Shown here: positions 12,978 to 21,048 of the stretch, in pieces
Layout: every line of letters begins with the position of its first letter
Position numbering within the stretch: the first letter of the stretch is position 1
DNA from: Undibacterium sp. 5I1
GTDB taxonomy: Bacteria > Pseudomonadota > Gammaproteobacteria > Burkholderiales > Burkholderiaceae_D
Direction of reading: 5' to 3'
DNA: 64,000 bases
NCBI RefSeq assembly: GCF_034314085.1
Contig: NZ_JAVIWI010000001.1
Location: 3,906,001 to 3,970,000, forward strand
The notes under the pieces: model-generated
The model's database searches: none
What the model saw: only the letters and a program-made list of their open reading frames with translations
What the model was told of the DNA's origin: nothing
Position numbers and translations under genes: made by a program

Positions 12978-13044
12978 CCGCTTAGTCAATACTAAGCTAA
13001 GACGAAGCCAAGAAGAAGCTAATCGCCTAGCGATAACAACTACA

Positions 13045-13075
13045 GGGTTTGTACTTTGGTTCAAACCCTTTTTTT
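13045..13075 (+). terminator. Rho-independent terminator after dolP
   Basis: GGGTTTG (13045-13051) pairs with CAAACCC (13062-13068) and is followed directly by a run of T (13069-13075). It separates the yraN-diaA-dolP operon from lemA, whose Shine-Dalgarno sequence begins only a few bases later, so it could also act as a leader attenuator for lemA. Confidence 0.8.
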
Positions 13076-13090
13076 CCATCAGGAGAACCC

Positions 13091-13675
13091 ATGTTAATCA
13101 TTTTTTTAGTCGTCGTTGCTGTGTTTGCATTCTGGATCGTCGGTGCTTATAACCGGCTGGTGAGCTTACGTAATCGTTTCAAGAATTCGTTCGCTCAAAT
13201 TGATGTTCAGCTAAAACGTCGTTACGACCTGATCCCAAATCTGGTAGAAACGGCTAAAGGCTACATGAAGCATGAGCGCGAAACGCTGGAAGCCGTTATC
13301 GCAGCACGCAATCAGGCAGTGACCGCCAATACGAAAGCAGTAAGTGATCCCTCCGACGCCGCAGCGGTGCAGCAGATGGCCGCAGCAGAAGGCACTTTGA
13401 CTGCATCTTTAGGAAAAATGTTCGCTTTGTCAGAAGCCTACCCTGACTTAAAAGCCAACCAGAACATGATGCAATTGACAGAAGAATTGACTGGTACAGA
13501 AAACAAAATCGCCTTCTCTCGCCAAGCTTATAACGACAGCGTGATGCAGTACAACACCTCCATCGAGCAATTCCCCGGTTCTATTATTGCCAATATGTTT
13601 GGCTTCAAAGCTGGCGAACTCTTGCAGGCCACCGAGTCGGCAGAAGAGCGCAAAGCTGTTAAAGTCTCTTTCTAA
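13091..13675 (+). CDS. lemA: LemA family protein
   Basis: A 194-residue protein with one N-terminal membrane helix (MLIIFLVVVAVFAFWIVGAY) followed by a long helical bundle typical of LemA: NRLVSLRNRFKNSFAQIDVQ, RRYDLIPNLVETAKGYM, and AYNDSVMQYNTSIEQFPGS. The function of LemA is poorly defined; it is often paired with an M48 metalloprotease or TPM-domain proteins at the membrane, and an M48 gene follows here after 25 bp. The ATG at 13091 follows AGGAG; the open frame upstream is not LemA-like. Confidence 0.93.
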   Translation: MLIIFLVVVAVFAFWIVGAYNRLVSLRNRFKNSFAQIDVQLKRRYDLIPNLVETAKGYMKHERETLEAVIAARNQAVTANTKAVSDPSDAAAVQQMAAAEGTLTASLGKMFALSEAYPDLKANQNMMQLTEELTGTENKIAFSRQAYNDSVMQYNTSIEQFPGSIIANMFGFKAGELLQATESAEERKAVKVSF

Positions 13676-13700
13676 CCGCTGCTGTCCTCTATAAATCCGT

Positions 13701-15788
13701 ATGGATTTTTTCGAGCAACAAGACCAGGCACACCGCCAAAGTAAGAAGCTTTTATTCTTGTTTTTTCTGGCGGTGGTAGCGATCGTGCTGGCGGTTAATC
13801 TTAGCCTTGCTTTGGTCTGGATTTGGTCCAGCGGCCAGCGCTTTGCTGGCGTGCACCACTACCCCCGCGGCTTCTTTATTCTGAACACTTTTTTGACTCT
13901 GCTGTTCATCGGCGGCGGTACTTTGGTAGAGATGTTCCGTCTGCGCGACGGCGGTGATGCCGTGGCTCAGTTGGCTGGCGGGCGTCTAGTGATGCCGTCT
14001 TCGCAGGATTTGCAAGAACGTCGTCTGCTCAATATTGTAGAAGAAATGGCACTGGCCTCTGGCATCGCATGTCCCCGCGTTTATGTGATGGATCATGAAG
14101 AGGCAATCAACGCGTTTGCCGCAGGCTATCATCAAAATGAGGCAGTCGTTGCCGTCACGCGAGGCACTTTGGTGCGCTTGACCCGCGATGAATTACAGGG
14201 AGTGATAGGGCACGAGTTCAGCCATATTCTCAATGGCGACATGCGTATGAATATCAAACTGATCGGTATGCTGTTTGGGATACAGATGATTGCCAGTTTT
14301 GGCCAGCAACTGATGTATTGGGGTTCCAGCATCGGGTCGTCACGTAGTCGTGATGAAAAAGGTCCATCGTTGCAAACGATCTTTTTTCTAACAGGCGTTG
14401 CTCTGTTTGTGATTGGCTATGTCGGGATCTTTTTTGGTCGTTTGATTAAGTCGGCAGTCTCCCGTCAGCGTGAATTTTTAGCTGACGCCAGCGCAGTTCA
14501 ATTTACGCGTAACCCTGAAAGTATTGGCGGCGCATTACGTAAAATCGGCGGATTAACGCTCACCAACCAATGCGGATCACGTATCGATAGCCCACATGCA
14601 GAACAGCTTTCTCATATGTTTTTAGGCGCAGCCCGACCTAATTTACTAGACGGTTTTTTTGCGACACATCCGCCGTTAAAAGAACGTCTGCAACGTTTGT
14701 ATGGCTGGAATGTAGAGTTTTTAGATGCCAGTGAAATTATCGATGTTGACGCTGGTGCCGGTTTGCCTGATGGCGTATATGGATTTGGCGCACGCAATTT
14801 TATGGCAGCGCAAGCGGCAACGAATAACAGCGTACCGGGTTCCTCCTTGGCAATCATCGCCTCTCCGGGCGCAGCGAGATCAGACATTGCAGCATCAGAT
14901 ACCAAAACATCAAACTTAAGTAATCAACTCGGTCTGGGATTTGGCAACCTCCCATCATCAAAAAATCGCATGCCAAGTGAGTTACTGGATGCCTTGCGCG
15001 ATCCTTTGGGTGTTAGTGCCGCGGTATATGCTTTGTTGTTAGATCGCAGTGACACGCAAGCCTACGCCATACAAACTACCATTTTGCAGCAATCCGCCGC
15101 AGCGCAATCTGCCTTAGCACTAAGTTTGTTGCCACATATTGAGGCCATGCCGTGCAGTGCGCGCTTACCTTTGCTTGATCTGGCAATGCCCGCATTAAAA
15201 CTATTGTCGGTGGAGCAGAGGGCGAGTCTGTTAGCGATCGTTTCTAGGTTGATCGCAGCGGACCAAAAGATGACTCAGGCCGAGTTTGTTCTACAAACAG
15301 TACTTGATCGCCGACTGGGGCCATTAGCAGGACGTGCCGTGCCGGTACGTTTTGGTCAATTGGCTGCGCTGAAAAAAGAAACCGCATTGTTGCTGTCTTT
15401 AGTCGCCTACACTGCCAGCGGCAAAGATACAGCAGCGTTTGATGCCAGAGATGCATTTTTACGCGCTGCCAACAGCATGCCTGACCTGGGCTTAAATGCT
15501 AGTGATATGTGTGTGATCAATACAGCTGCGATCAACACAGCTCCGATCAACACCAGTGCGGCGGTCGCCGTATCGGTGAATGCACCCGACTTTTTTGAGG
15601 TGAAGCGAGCGCTGGATAAATTGAATCAGCTAGCGCCTTTGGCTAAGCCATTTTTAATTCGTTTGCTGGTCGCCGCCGCAGCTTTGCCAGGCGAGCGACT
15701 CAATCCAGACAGCGCAGATTTACTCCGTTGTATTTGCGCTGCAATCGACGCGCCTGTTCCGCAGAAAGTCGGCGAATTTACTTTGTAA
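13701..15788 (+). CDS. M48 family membrane metalloprotease with large C-terminal extension
   Basis: A 695-residue HtpX/Ste24-related zinc protease. Two N-terminal membrane helices (about 20-42 and 58-77) precede the protease domain, with HEFSH (about 170-174) and a downstream Glu ligand in QREFLADASAVQF (about 257); another hydrophobic pair lies at about 185-250. From about residue 350 on, the protein extends some 340 residues beyond the usual HtpX length with no domain I recognise; it is mostly helical and Ala/Leu rich. This part includes a small repeat encoding INTAAINTAPINT (15518-15553). Adjacency to lemA suggests joint action in membrane-protein quality control. Confidence 0.88.
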   Translation: MDFFEQQDQAHRQSKKLLFLFFLAVVAIVLAVNLSLALVWIWSSGQRFAGVHHYPRGFFILNTFLTLLFIGGGTLVEMFRLRDGGDAVAQLAGGRLVMPSSQDLQERRLLNIVEEMALASGIACPRVYVMDHEEAINAFAAGYHQNEAVVAVTRGTLVRLTRDELQGVIGHEFSHILNGDMRMNIKLIGMLFGIQMIASFGQQLMYWGSSIGSSRSRDEKGPSLQTIFFLTGVALFVIGYVGIFFGRLIKSAVSRQREFLADASAVQFTRNPESIGGALRKIGGLTLTNQCGSRIDSPHAEQLSHMFLGAARPNLLDGFFATHPPLKERLQRLYGWNVEFLDASEIIDVDAGAGLPDGVYGFGARNFMAAQAATNNSVPGSSLAIIASPGAARSDIAASDTKTSNLSNQLGLGFGNLPSSKNRMPSELLDALRDPLGVSAAVYALLLDRSDTQAYAIQTTILQQSAAAQSALALSLLPHIEAMPCSARLPLLDLAMPALKLLSVEQRASLLAIVSRLIAADQKMTQAEFVLQTVLDRRLGPLAGRAVPVRFGQLAALKKETALLLSLVAYTASGKDTAAFDARDAFLRAANSMPDLGLNASDMCVINTAAINTAPINTSAAVAVSVNAPDFFEVKRALDKLNQLAPLAKPFLIRLLVAAAALPGERLNPDSADLLRCICAAIDAPVPQKVGEFTL

Positions 15789-15801
15789 TAGAGTTAAGTT
15801 A

Positions 15802-15886
15802 AATATACTCCCCCTTATTTTTGATAAATATGCCGTATCGTCCAATGATTCTATGGACAACTAAATATACTGTATAGGAGTATATT
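15802..15886. repeat. Dispersed 85-bp palindromic-ended repeat, copy A
   Basis: The element starts with AATATACTCC (15802-15811) and ends with GGAGTATATT (15877-15886), a perfect 10-bp inverted pair. It has a subterminal AAATATACT at 15863-15871. The interior aligns with copies B (53354-53440) and C (63186-63270): for example ATGCC then 28-30 bp then AAATATACT is shared with C. It lies in a gene-free stretch (15789-16045) between the M48 gene and the BLUF gene. The rest of that gap holds nothing else I can identify. Confidence 0.75.
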
Positions 15887-16045
15887 GTTTATGGGGTTTG
15901 CGTAAGGGAAGTATGCGTTGCAGAGAAAGGGCTGAACCGTTGGAGAATTGCTGGATTAGTAAGCGCGCTTCTATGTTCCTCTCCAAGCTTGTTTGTACGC
16001 TCCGTCCAAGCACCCGACCACTTGCCGTAATCGGGTTTATTCCAA

Positions 16046-16471
16046 TCAGGTGCGGCCTACAATGGCTGCTGTCGCCATTAAATCATCGATCAAAGCCAAA
16101 GAGTTTTTGCCGGACATCAGATGCGGATTGAGTTCTGGCAGAGCTGAATATTTCAATAAAATCGATGGGTTGATTTTGCCCAGATTAGCTTGTCCCATAG
16201 TCCAGCCAGAATAGCGCCGCTCGTTGATTTCTTCGTAATGCAGCAGGGTTATATCCGTATGACGCGGATCTCGCAAGATGTGCGCGTAGAGCGTATTCAC
16301 AGCATCGCGCCCACCTTCTAAGACTTGCATAAAGACATTGTCGCTGTGGCACAAAATACCGGTAATGCCATTTTGTGGATTTTGTGTACGCGATTGCTGC
16401 ATGATGCCTAATATCATGTTGGACATCTGTTGATCAACGGCACGGCTGGCGTACAAAAGTCGGACTAGCAT
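16046..16471 (-). CDS. BLUF-domain blue-light sensor
   Basis: A 141-residue single-domain BLUF protein that binds FAD and signals through the flavin hydrogen-bond network. Key elements are visible: the flavin-contacting Tyr in VRLLYASRA (Tyr7), Asn in NGITGILC, Gln in FMQVLEG and Trp in YSGWTMG, plus DPRHTDI typical of the family. There is no attached output domain, so it must act on a partner protein or regulator, as short BLUF proteins do elsewhere. The ATG at 16471 was chosen because the BLUF fold starts at MLVRLLY. Nearby diguanylate cyclase and EAL genes are possible but unproven partners. Confidence 0.93.
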   Translation of the reverse strand: MLVRLLYASRAVDQQMSNMILGIMQQSRTQNPQNGITGILCHSDNVFMQVLEGGRDAVNTLYAHILRDPRHTDITLLHYEEINERRYSGWTMGQANLGKINPSILLKYSALPELNPHLMSGKNSLALIDDLMATAAIVGRT

Positions 16472-16582
16472 GATGATCTCTTTGAATAAAGTTAGCTTGC
16501 CATAAGTGGCATACAAGTGGTCGAGCTGGTTTTTTGATCAGCGTAAATTAAAAGTAAATCCAGAAGCGAATTTAAAAGTATA

Positions 16583-17296
16583 CTATCGTTTAATCAGCGA
16601 TAAAAATTCTCGGCGCAGGTTGGGATCTTTTAAAAATGATCCGTGCATGACGCTATTGATCATTTTTGCGTCCATATCTTTGACTCCGCGCCAGTGCATA
16701 CAAAAGTGACCTGCTTCCATCACCACGGCCAAGCCATCTGGCTGCATTTTTTCTTGCAAGGCATCGGCCAATTGCACCACCGCTTCTTCCTGAATTTGGG
16801 GGCGGCTCATGATCCATTCCGCGATCCGCGCGTATTTGGACAAACCGATCAGATTGGAATGTTCGTTGGGCATGACGCCGATCCATACCTTGCCAATAAT
16901 CGGGCATAAGTGATGCGAGCAAGCGCTGCGTACCGTGATCGGGCCAATGATCATCAGCTCGTTGAGATGCGATGCATTCGGGAACTCAGTCACCGCCGGC
17001 ATATTGACATAGCGTCCCTTGAAGATTTCGTTCAAATACATCTTCGCGACACGGCGACCCGTATCTTGCGTATTGTGGTCACTATCGGTATCAATGACTA
17101 AACTTTGCAATACGCCTTTGAGTTTTTCTTCCACTTCATCAAGCAATAGATCTAACTCGCCTGGCTGGATAAAATTGGCAATATTGTCGTTCGCGTGGTA
17201 GCGCGTTTTGCTCGCCACAATTCGCTCACGTATCCGCTGCGAGACTGGAACGGGTGTCGGTAGTTGTTTTAATTCAGAAGACAAATCAGATGGCAT
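16583..17296 (-). CDS. folE: GTP cyclohydrolase I, FolE
   Basis: A 237-residue type I GTP cyclohydrolase, first step of folate (dihydroneopterin triphosphate) synthesis. Zinc and catalytic residues are visible: Cys and His in SACSHHLCPIIGKV, the GLSKYARI segment and the second Cys in EAGHFCMHWRGVKD. The ATG at 17296 (MPSDLSSELKQL) is preferred over a GTG eight codons upstream. The gene is followed toward lower coordinates by the BLUF gene, about 110 bp away. Confidence 0.95.
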   Translation of the reverse strand: MPSDLSSELKQLPTPVPVSQRIRERIVASKTRYHANDNIANFIQPGELDLLLDEVEEKLKGVLQSLVIDTDSDHNTQDTGRRVAKMYLNEIFKGRYVNMPAVTEFPNASHLNELMIIGPITVRSACSHHLCPIIGKVWIGVMPNEHSNLIGLSKYARIAEWIMSRPQIQEEAVVQLADALQEKMQPDGLAVVMEAGHFCMHWRGVKDMDAKMINSVMHGSFLKDPNLRREFLSLIKR

Positions 17297-17368
17297 GCTA
17301 GATTCCAAAAAAGGGCGCACAAACAGACATTTGCGGTCTTGCCTGCGCTTACAAACACCACAAAAACA

Positions 17369-17590
17369 CTATGGTAACTGAATTGCCGAACTCAAGTTTT
17401 GTAGCGCTACCCGCTCGGCTTTCCACTCGGGCAAACATTGTGGACAAAAGCAACTTGCATCCATGTCCAATTTACCTTCTGGTAGCTGGGCGAGTGGGAT
17501 CTGTGGTAATGCAACACACCAGCAAGCTTGGCCAGTATTGTCTGTCATCGCGCAAGTAAAGCTGGTTTGGCAGCGTGGGCAGGTACTCAT
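17369..17590 (-). CDS. Cysteine-rich CWC family small protein
   Basis: A 73-residue protein with eight cysteines: MSTCPRCQTSF, then C-x10-CWC and FCPQC. This is the pattern of the cysteine-rich CWC family, probably a small zinc-binding protein of unknown function. Its ATG overlaps the stop of the zf-HC2 gene by 4 bp (ATGA), so the two are coupled and likely cotranscribed with the sigma factor upstream. Confidence 0.8.
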   Translation of the reverse strand: MSTCPRCQTSFTCAMTDNTGQACWCVALPQIPLAQLPEGKLDMDASCFCPQCLPEWKAERVALQNLSSAIQLP

Positions 17591-17799
17591 TTTGGACGAT
17601 CTGGCCCAGAGCTATCATCTTGTATCGGTAGCTGGCGCATAGCTTTACGCAATAATCGCATTTGCCCATTAAAGTTAGTGCAGGCGTCACACATGGTCAG
17701 ATGCATTTTCAGGCGCGTGCGCTCGCCTAGTTTTAGCTCGCGGTCCAGACCTTCCGAGACCATCTGGTGCGCTTGTTTGCAGGTGAGTCGTAGTCTCAT
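17587..17799 (-). CDS. Zinc-finger (zf-HC2) anti-sigma-type protein
   Basis: A 70-residue protein with the HC2 zinc-finger signature: LTCKQAHQMVSEGLDREL and HLTMCDAC (H-x3-C-x2-C). Such domains usually bind an ECF sigma factor. It has no membrane helix, so it would be a soluble anti-sigma (ZAS type). The sigma factor gene lies just upstream on the same strand, separated by 181 bp that contain a palindromic-ended element. Regulation by redox or zinc is typical of the family but is inference here. Confidence 0.82.
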   Translation of the reverse strand: MRLRLTCKQAHQMVSEGLDRELKLGERTRLKMHLTMCDACTNFNGQMRLLRKAMRQLPIQDDSSGPDRPK

Positions 17800-17818
17800 G
17801 ATAAGTAGGTAGAGGATA

Positions 17819-17916
17819 GGAATTACGCAAAACCTCCTCAGCTGCGTTCCAGAATCTGGTCGTACTAAAGACCATCTTCTTCGCCAAGCTGGGCCAGGAC
17901 AATGTTGCGTAAGTCC
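17819..17916. repeat. 98-bp palindromic-ended (MITE-like) element
   Basis: GGAATTACGCAA (17819-17830) and TTGCGTAAGTCC (17905-17916) form an 11-of-12 terminal inverted repeat. The element sits between the sigma factor and its presumed anti-sigma gene. No transposase is present. A second copy was not found in this window, so its repeat nature rests on structure only. Confidence 0.5.
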
Positions 17917-17980
17917 TAAATTATATAAAATGAATTAGTACTGTAAATACTAACTTGAAGTTTTAGCTTTAAGATTTAGC

Positions 17981-18550
17981 TCAGATTTTATTGGCAAACC
18001 AGTTTAAATCCAGGCACTCCCGCAAACGTAATCTGGCTCGGTAGAGCAGCACCCATAGATTAGACGTGGTCAGGCTCAATTCCTTACAAATTTCTTCAGT
18101 TTCTAAGTCCAGCCATTCGCGCATCATAAATACGCGTGCTGTTTGCGCTGGTAGTTTTTCAAGGCATACCTCTAATACCCGGAAAAAATCCTTTTGTTCC
18201 AGCGTTGCGTCCGGGTTACCCCAAGCACGCGGTTGCTCTATCGTATGCCCGTCTTGTTTAAAAAGACTATCGATCAAATCCGCCTCCGACTCGCCGTCTT
18301 CTACCTGCAAAGAGACTTCTTTATTCGAGGCGCGTAAGCAATCAATAATTTTATATTTAAGAATCCCTGTGACATAGGTGCGCAATGAAGATTGTCCGGC
18401 AAAGCTATCCGGTTTTTCCAGTACGGCAAGCAAAGCCTCTTGGACGGCATCTTCTGCCAATGCCTGATTCCGCAATTGCAACAGTGCGAAGCGCAACAAA
18501 ACGGGTCGCATGACCTCAAGTTGTTGATGTAGGGCGGGGAGTGATGTCAT
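17981..18550 (-). CDS. ECF-type sigma-70 family RNA polymerase sigma factor
   Basis: A 189-residue sigma factor with region 2 (about 10-85; LRNQALAEDAVQEALLAVLE and SSLRTYVTGILKYKIIDCLR) and region 4 (about 125-180; LPAQTARVFMMREWLDLETE, then SNLWVLLYRARLRLRECL). It lacks regions 1.1 and 3, as in ECF factors. The zf-HC2 and CWC genes downstream on the same strand form the expected sigma/anti-sigma arrangement. The linker between regions 2 and 4 is acidic and longer than usual. Its target promoters cannot be told from this window. Confidence 0.9.
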   Translation of the reverse strand: MTSLPALHQQLEVMRPVLLRFALLQLRNQALAEDAVQEALLAVLEKPDSFAGQSSLRTYVTGILKYKIIDCLRASNKEVSLQVEDGESEADLIDSLFKQDGHTIEQPRAWGNPDATLEQKDFFRVLEVCLEKLPAQTARVFMMREWLDLETEEICKELSLTTSNLWVLLYRARLRLRECLDLNWFANKI

Positions 18551-18696
18551 TTTTTAAATAGATAATTTTGACAAATAACTACGATGATAACGTCAAGGCA
18601 TCATTAGCTTGTGCAAATGTAGGGTCGCATGGCTGCATGACACTTTTTCCCTGTAAAATTCAGGAAACTTCCAAATGACCACAGGATATTTTCATT

Positions 18697-19620
18697 ATGA
18701 GCAGTGTAACCGACACAGCAATCTCTTCAACGGATAAATTGGCTGGCGTTGCGTCAGAGATTAAGGCCGAAATCTTAGCAGAAGCGCTTCCTTACATCCG
18801 TAAATTTCACGGTAAAACGATCGTCGTTAAATACGGCGGCAATGCAATGACAGAAGAGCGTCTGAAGCATAGTTTTGCCCGCGATGTTATTTTGCTCAAG
18901 CTGGTCGGGATGAATCCGGTAGTCGTCCATGGCGGTGGGCCGCAAATTGATAACGCGCTTAAAAAAATCGGCAAACAAGGTTCGTTTGTGCAAGGCATGC
19001 GGATTACCGATGAAGAAACCATGGAAGTGGTTGAGTGGGTGCTCGGTGGCGAAGTGCAACAAGATATCGTGATGTTGATTAATCATTATGGCGGCCAGGC
19101 GGTTGGTTTGACTGGCAAAGATGGCGGACTCATCCGTGCCCGCAAGATGCAAATGCCAGATCGTGAAAATCCGGGCAAATTCCTGGATATCGGTTTTGTC
19201 GGCGAGATTGATGCGATCAATCCGGCGGTGGTGAAGGCGTTGCAGGATGATGCGTTTATCCCGATTATTTCACCTATCGGTTTTGGTATTGATGGCCAGG
19301 CCTACAATATTAATGCTGACGTAGTCGCGGGCAAAATTGCCGAAATCCTGAAGGCTGAAAAGTTGATCATGATGACCAATATCGCTGGTGTACAAGATAA
19401 GCAGGGTAATTTGGTCACGGATTTATCTGCGCGTGAGATTGATGAAATGTTTGCTGATGGCACCATCTCCGGTGGTATGTTGCCAAAGATTTCTTCCGCT
19501 TTGGATGCCGCTAAATCAGGCGTCAATACCGTGCATATTATTGACGGCCGGATTGAACATTCTTTGTTGCTGGAAGTGCTGACAGAACAAGCGTTTGGTA
19601 CCATGATTCGAAGTCACTAA
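18697..19620 (+). CDS. argB: ArgB, acetylglutamate kinase
   Basis: A 307-residue amino-acid kinase phosphorylating N-acetylglutamate, the second step of arginine synthesis. Visible motifs are the nucleotide-binding VVKYGGNAM, substrate loop [17 protein letters not shown], and [18 protein letters not shown] near the C-terminus. The N-terminal extension of about 20 residues is common in Burkholderiales ArgB. It is followed by a strong hairpin terminator and by the conserved neighbours, a HAD nucleotidase and slmA. Confidence 0.97.
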   Translation: MSSVTDTAISSTDKLAGVASEIKAEILAEALPYIRKFHGKTIVVKYGGNAMTEERLKHSFARDVILLKLVGMNPVVVHGGGPQIDNALKKIGKQGSFVQGMRITDEETMEVVEWVLGGEVQQDIVMLINHYGGQAVGLTGKDGGLIRARKMQMPDRENPGKFLDIGFVGEIDAINPAVVKALQDDAFIPIISPIGFGIDGQAYNINADVVAGKIAEILKAEKLIMMTNIAGVQDKQGNLVTDLSAREIDEMFADGTISGGMLPKISSALDAAKSGVNTVHIIDGRIEHSLLLEVLTEQAFGTMIRSH

Positions 19621-19642
19621 TGTAGTCAATAGAGACTTAGTA

Positions 19643-19674
19643 GCGATGGACTTAGTCGCTACTAAGTCCATCGC
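19643..19674 (+). terminator. Hairpin terminator after argB
   Basis: GCGATGGACTTAGT (19643-19656) pairs perfectly with ACTAAGTCCATCGC (19661-19674) around a 4-base loop, 22 bases after the argB stop. The following AATTTA is only weakly U-rich, so termination could be partial. Confidence 0.7.
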
Positions 19675-19722
19675 AATTTATCCAATCACATTCGCAATCA
19701 GCGATTACCCGAGTTGCCTATA

Positions 19723-20460
19723 ATGAAGCCAAAACGTTCAGATCCGCTTTGGCTGTTCGATCTTGACAATACCTTGCATAACGCCAGTCATGCGATTTTT
19801 CCTGCGATCACGCAGAATATGAATCGCTTCATGGCGGACTTGTTGGGTGACGGCGTTACTCCTGCCGATGCCGCAACTGTCAACGCCGCAAGAGCTTTGT
19901 ACTGGCAACGGTATGGCGCAACTTTATTGGGTCTGGTAAAGCATCATGGCGTGCGGGCAGACAGCTTTTTGCATGCGGCACATAGCTTTGATAATCTGAC
20001 CGCCATGATCAGGGCAGAACGTGGTTTGGCGCGTCTGTTACGTCGTTTGCCCGGACGCAAAATTTTGCTGACTAATGCGCCGCGCGACTATTCGCGTGAA
20101 GTGATACGACACCTGGGTTTGCACCGGCATTTTGCTGCACATATACCAATCGAGGCAATGCGCGTACATGGACATTTACGGCCTAAGCCATCAACGCAAT
20201 ATTTGCGTAAACTAGTGGCAAAGCAAAAAGTGCGTGCGGCAGATTGTATTTTGATTGAAGACACCGTTAGCAATTTACGCGCAGCCAAGCGGACCGGTAT
20301 GCGCACCGCATTGATTACCCGTTACTTGCAAGCCAGTCAACCCGGTCATAAAGAGCCAGATGCGTTGCATCAATACAAGATTAAAAAATCCTATTCCTGT
20401 GTAGATGTCGCAGTAAAATCCGTATTAGATTTACCCCAGCATATTCATCGTCTACGCTAA
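19723..20460 (+). CDS. HAD-family pyrimidine 5'-nucleotidase-like hydrolase
   Basis: A 245-residue HAD hydrolase: motif I LFDLDNTLHNAS (nucleophile and acid Asp at about 11 and 13), a helical cap, motif II KILLTNAP, and motif IV IEDTVSNLRAAKRTGM. It matches the Sdt1/PynA-like pyrimidine 5'-nucleotidases that sit between argB and slmA in Burkholderiales. ATG at 19723 (MKPKRSDPLW) is chosen over a TTG nine bases upstream. Substrate preference is inferred from family and context only. Confidence 0.87.
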   Translation: MKPKRSDPLWLFDLDNTLHNASHAIFPAITQNMNRFMADLLGDGVTPADAATVNAARALYWQRYGATLLGLVKHHGVRADSFLHAAHSFDNLTAMIRAERGLARLLRRLPGRKILLTNAPRDYSREVIRHLGLHRHFAAHIPIEAMRVHGHLRPKPSTQYLRKLVAKQKVRAADCILIEDTVSNLRAAKRTGMRTALITRYLQASQPGHKEPDALHQYKIKKSYSCVDVAVKSVLDLPQHIHRLR

Positions 20461-20472
20461 AAATAAATAAAA

Positions 20473-21048
20473 ATGGCAACCACCAAACCCGGCGAGCGCA
20501 AGCTACAGATATTACAAACACTGGCAGCAATGCTAGAAAATCCCAAGGGCGAAAAGATCACGACCGCTGCTCTGGCTGCCAAGATCGAAGTGTCAGAAGC
20601 CGCTTTGTACCGGCATTTTGCCAGTAAGGCGCAGATGTTTGAAGGCTTGATTGAGTTTATCGAAAGCTCGGTCTTTGGACTCATCAATCAGATCAGTCAA
20701 CAGCAAGAAGATGGTTTGTCTCAAACGCAGGCAATTGCGCTGATGCTACTCAATTTTGCTGAGCGCAATCCCGGTATGACCAAGGTATTAATTGGCGATG
20801 CTTTGGTGAATGAAGATCCTCGTTTGCAAGTCCGCATGAATCAGTTTATGGAACGGATTGAACTTGCTTTCAAGCAGTCATTACGCATCGCCAGCAGTCA
20901 AGGCAATCTGCTTGAAACGGAAGCTGCCATGCGGGCAAATTTGCTGAGTAGCTTTGTGATGGGGCGTTGGCATCGCTATGCTAAAACCGGTTTTAAATAT
21001 CTACCTGGAGAGCAAGCTGCGCATCAGCTTGAGCTGTTGTTGCGCTAA
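20473..21048 (+). CDS. slmA: SlmA, nucleoid-occlusion factor (TetR family)
   Basis: A 191-residue TetR-family DNA-binding protein. The N-terminal helix-turn-helix (KITTAALAAKIEVSEAALYR, then HFASKAQMFEGLIEF) and the family-specific FAERNPGMTKVLIGDALVNE identify SlmA, which blocks FtsZ assembly over the nucleoid. It lies 12 bp after the nucleotidase gene, and its last 56 bp overlap the convergent diguanylate cyclase gene. Confidence 0.93.
   Translation: MATTKPGERKLQILQTLAAMLENPKGEKITTAALAAKIEVSEAALYRHFASKAQMFEGLIEFIESSVFGLINQISQQQEDGLSQTQAIALMLLNFAERNPGMTKVLIGDALVNEDPRLQVRMNQFMERIELAFKQSLRIASSQGNLLETEAAMRANLLSSFVMGRWHRYAKTGFKYLPGEQAAHQLELLLR

Noticed and set aside
15898..16131. Open frame between the dispersed repeat and the BLUF gene
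   Set aside because: Overlaps the BLUF gene antisense and has no protein-like features or good ribosome site.
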